DNA from: an uncultured Bifidobacterium sp.
Lineage (GTDB): Bacteria; Actinomycetota; Actinomycetes; Actinomycetales; Bifidobacteriaceae
Assembly (NCBI GenBank): GCA_937876495.1
Contig: CALEGL010000219.1
Location: forward strand, 1 to 7,001
DNA length: 7,001 nt
Reading direction: 5' to 3'
In this document: in pieces, positions 5,168 to 7,001 of the stretch
Numbering within the stretch: the stretch's first letter is position 1
Layout: each line of letters begins with the position of its first letter
Notes under the pieces: generated by a model
Seen by the model: only the letters and a program-made list of their open reading frames with translations
The model's database searches: none
Told to the model about the DNA's origin: nothing
Translations under genes and position numbers: made by a program

Positions 5168-7001
5168 TCAGATGCGCTCCGAGGCCTCCTCGGTGGCGTC
5201 AAGCCCCTCGCGCTGCACACGCAGACGATGCCCCTCGGCCTGGCTCACGCCGTAGTAGGCGGCAATGGCGATGTCCTTCATATCCTCGATCTGCGGAACG
5301 CGCGGATTGGCGGGCGTGCACTGGTCCTCATAGGCGCGCATGCCGATCTGGTCGAGGATGCCCCAGTAGTAGTCCTCATCCACCCCGAGCTCCTTGAAGC
5401 TGGAGTTCATCCCCAGCTTGACGTCGCGGAAGTCCTCGACGGCCTTTGCAAGATTCTCGACGCCTTCGGCCGGAGTTCGGCCAGGGTCGACGCCGATGTT
5501 CCGCGCGAACTCCTGGTAGCGCTCCGGAGCCAGGTATCTGCTGTACTTCGGCCAACTTGTCGGCTCCATCGGGACGGAGCCGTTGTAGCGAATGACGTAC
5601 GGCAGCAGGACCGAGTTCGTCCGCCCATGCGCGATATGGCACAGGGCGCCGATGGTATGCGCCATGCCGTGGCACATGCCGAGGAAGGCCGAGCCGAAAG
5701 CCATGCCGGCCATCGTCGCCGCGTTGTGCATGCGCTCCTTGGCGGCGATGCGCGCCTCGCCGTCCTCGCCGTTGACGGAAATCTCGAGGTTGTCCCAGAT
5801 CAGACGCGCCGCGTGCAGGGCCATGGCGTCGGTGAAGTCGTTGGCGTACACGGAGACGTAAGCCTCCATGGCGTGCGTCAGCGCGTCGAAGCCGGAGTCC
5901 TGGGCGAGACGCCTCGGCTGGGTACGGGCGAGCACCGGGTCGACGATGGCCACCGACGGAGTGAGCGCGTAGTCGGTGATCGGGTACTTGTAGCCGGTCT
6001 TGTGATCGGTGATCACGGCGAAGGGCGTGACCTCCGAGCCGGTTCCCGAGGAGGTCGGAATGCACACGAGCTTGGCCTTGTTGCCCAGCGGCGGAATCTT
6101 GAAGGCGCGCTTGCGGATGTCGAAGAACTTCTCGCGCACGTCGGAGAAGGAGATCTCAGGACGCTCGTAGAGCAGCCACATGATCTTGGCCGCGTCCATG
6201 GGCGAGCCGCCGCCGACGGCGATGATGGTGTCGGGCTCGAACTCGTCGCGCATCATCGCGGCGCCGCGCTCGACCGTCTCCACCGAAGGCTCGGGCTCCA
6301 CGTAGTCGATGATGCGGAAGGTGACGCGCTCGGGGCGGGCGCGCAGCTGGTCGATGATCTTGTCGACGACGCCGAGCTGCTCCATCACCTTGTCGCAGAC
6401 GATGACGGCCTTGCGGATGCCGTACATGTCGCGCAGGTACTTGATGGCATTGGGCTCGAAGTAGGTCTTCGCCGGGATCTTGAACCACTGCATGTTGTTG
6501 TTCCTCCGAGCGATCCGCTTGATGTTGATGAGGTTCACCGCCTGGACGTTGCCGGATACGGAGTTGCCGCCGTAGGAGCCGCAGCCGAGTGTCAGCGACG
6601 GCGCAATCGCGTTGTAGATGTCGCCGATGCCGCCGAGCGACGAAGGCTGGTTCCAGATGATGCGGCAGGCGTGCATGCGCAGGCCGTACTCGCGCACGAG
6701 GTCCTGGTTGTTCGTGTGGATGGCCGCGGTGTGTCCGGCTCCGTGCTCGAGCATCTTCTCGCACATCTCGAAGCCCTGCTCCTTGTCGTCGGCGCTGAGC
6801 ACGGCCTGGACCGGGGCGAGCTTCTCCATGGTGAGAGGCTCGTTCTTCCCCACCTCGCGGCACTCGGCGGCGAGGATGGTCACGTCGTCCGGAATTTCGA
6901 AGCCAGCCTCATGGGCGCTGAACTGCGGGGACTCGCCGGGGACGCCGCAGTTGGGCTTCCGGCTCCCGCCCGGGCTGGCGGCGCAGCCGTCGCTCTACTT
7001 T
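5168..7001 (-). CDS. adhE: Bifunctional acetaldehyde/alcohol dehydrogenase AdhE, C-terminal part (runs off right edge; in-frame stop at edge)
   Basis: AdhE reduces acetyl-CoA to acetaldehyde (N-terminal domain) and then ethanol (C-terminal domain), oxidising two NADH, and assembles into spirosomes. About 608 codons are readable of an expected 860-910. The end of the aldehyde-dehydrogenase domain comes first (ILAAECREVGKNEPLTMEKL; GIGDIYNAIAPSLTLGCGS; GGNSVSGNVQ). The iron-type ADH domain begins near NNNMQWFKIPAKTYFEPNAI. It has the nucleotide motif GGGSPMDAAK (about 6214-6185) and all four metal ligands: Asp and His in GFDALTHAMEAY (codons at 5887 and 5875), His in GMCHGMAH (5671) and His in AHGRTN (5629). 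The catalytic cysteine lies beyond the window. The frame continues above a GTG at 6883, which is inside the domain and not a real start, to TAG at 6997-6995. That edge segment also carries unusual substitutions (see findings). Stop is TGA. Confidence 0.93.

Noticed and set aside
6881..6883. GTG as the start of a shorter stand-alone alcohol dehydrogenase
   Set aside because: It lies within the conserved aldehyde-dehydrogenase segment (IPDDVTILAAEC), homology continues upstream in frame, and no ribosome-binding site precedes it.
1..7001. CRISPR arrays, insertion sequences, tRNA or rRNA genes, phage or defence genes
   Set aside because: Nothing resembling these was seen; almost all bases belong to housekeeping or fermentation genes.

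Overview
The window is a stretch of high-GC actinobacterial chromosome. The ribosomal proteins, and the AdhE that ends the window, resemble bifidobacterial sequences as I remember them: S10 ending in [12 protein letters not shown]3 with the GACATPS loop, and AdhE with NNNMQWFKIPAKTYF and HGRTNSVLLPYVIRYNG. Bifidobacterium or a close relative is therefore the best guess. This rests on family knowledge, because no search was run.

Layout. From position 1 to 3958, on the minus strand, lies the first part of the S10 ribosomal-protein operon in canonical order: rpsJ, rplC, rplD, rplW, rplB, rpsS, rplV and the first 159 codons of rpsC, which runs off the left edge. Junctions are tight (1 to 35 nt). 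Most genes have a strong purine-rich Shine-Dalgarno, and two of these overlap the stop codon of the gene before. A divergent intergenic region of about 334 bp (3959-4292) follows. It must hold the S10 promoter and leader and the control region of the next gene. On the plus strand, 4293-5045 encodes alpha-acetolactate decarboxylase. A 122-bp gap containing GC-rich inverted repeats separates it from a convergent minus-strand gene, adhE, which leaves the right edge incomplete. Only the C-terminal part of its aldehyde-dehydrogenase domain and the complete iron-type alcohol-dehydrogenase domain are present.

How the genes relate. The S10 cluster supplies ribosomal proteins. The two neighbours act in pyruvate and acetyl-CoA end-product metabolism: acetolactate decarboxylase makes acetoin, and AdhE reduces acetyl-CoA to ethanol while regenerating NAD+. 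Convergent orientation means they are not one operon.

I see no previously undescribed system. The observation that most deserves checking is at the right edge. The adhE reading frame is intact and well conserved for 571 codons, but the last 110 or so bases contain several substitutions of normally conserved residues and an in-frame TAG at 6995-6997. This looks like either sequence error near an end or a decaying gene. A second, weaker observation is a pair of mutually exclusive base-pairings in the S10 leader, one of which would cover the rpsJ ribosome-binding site.
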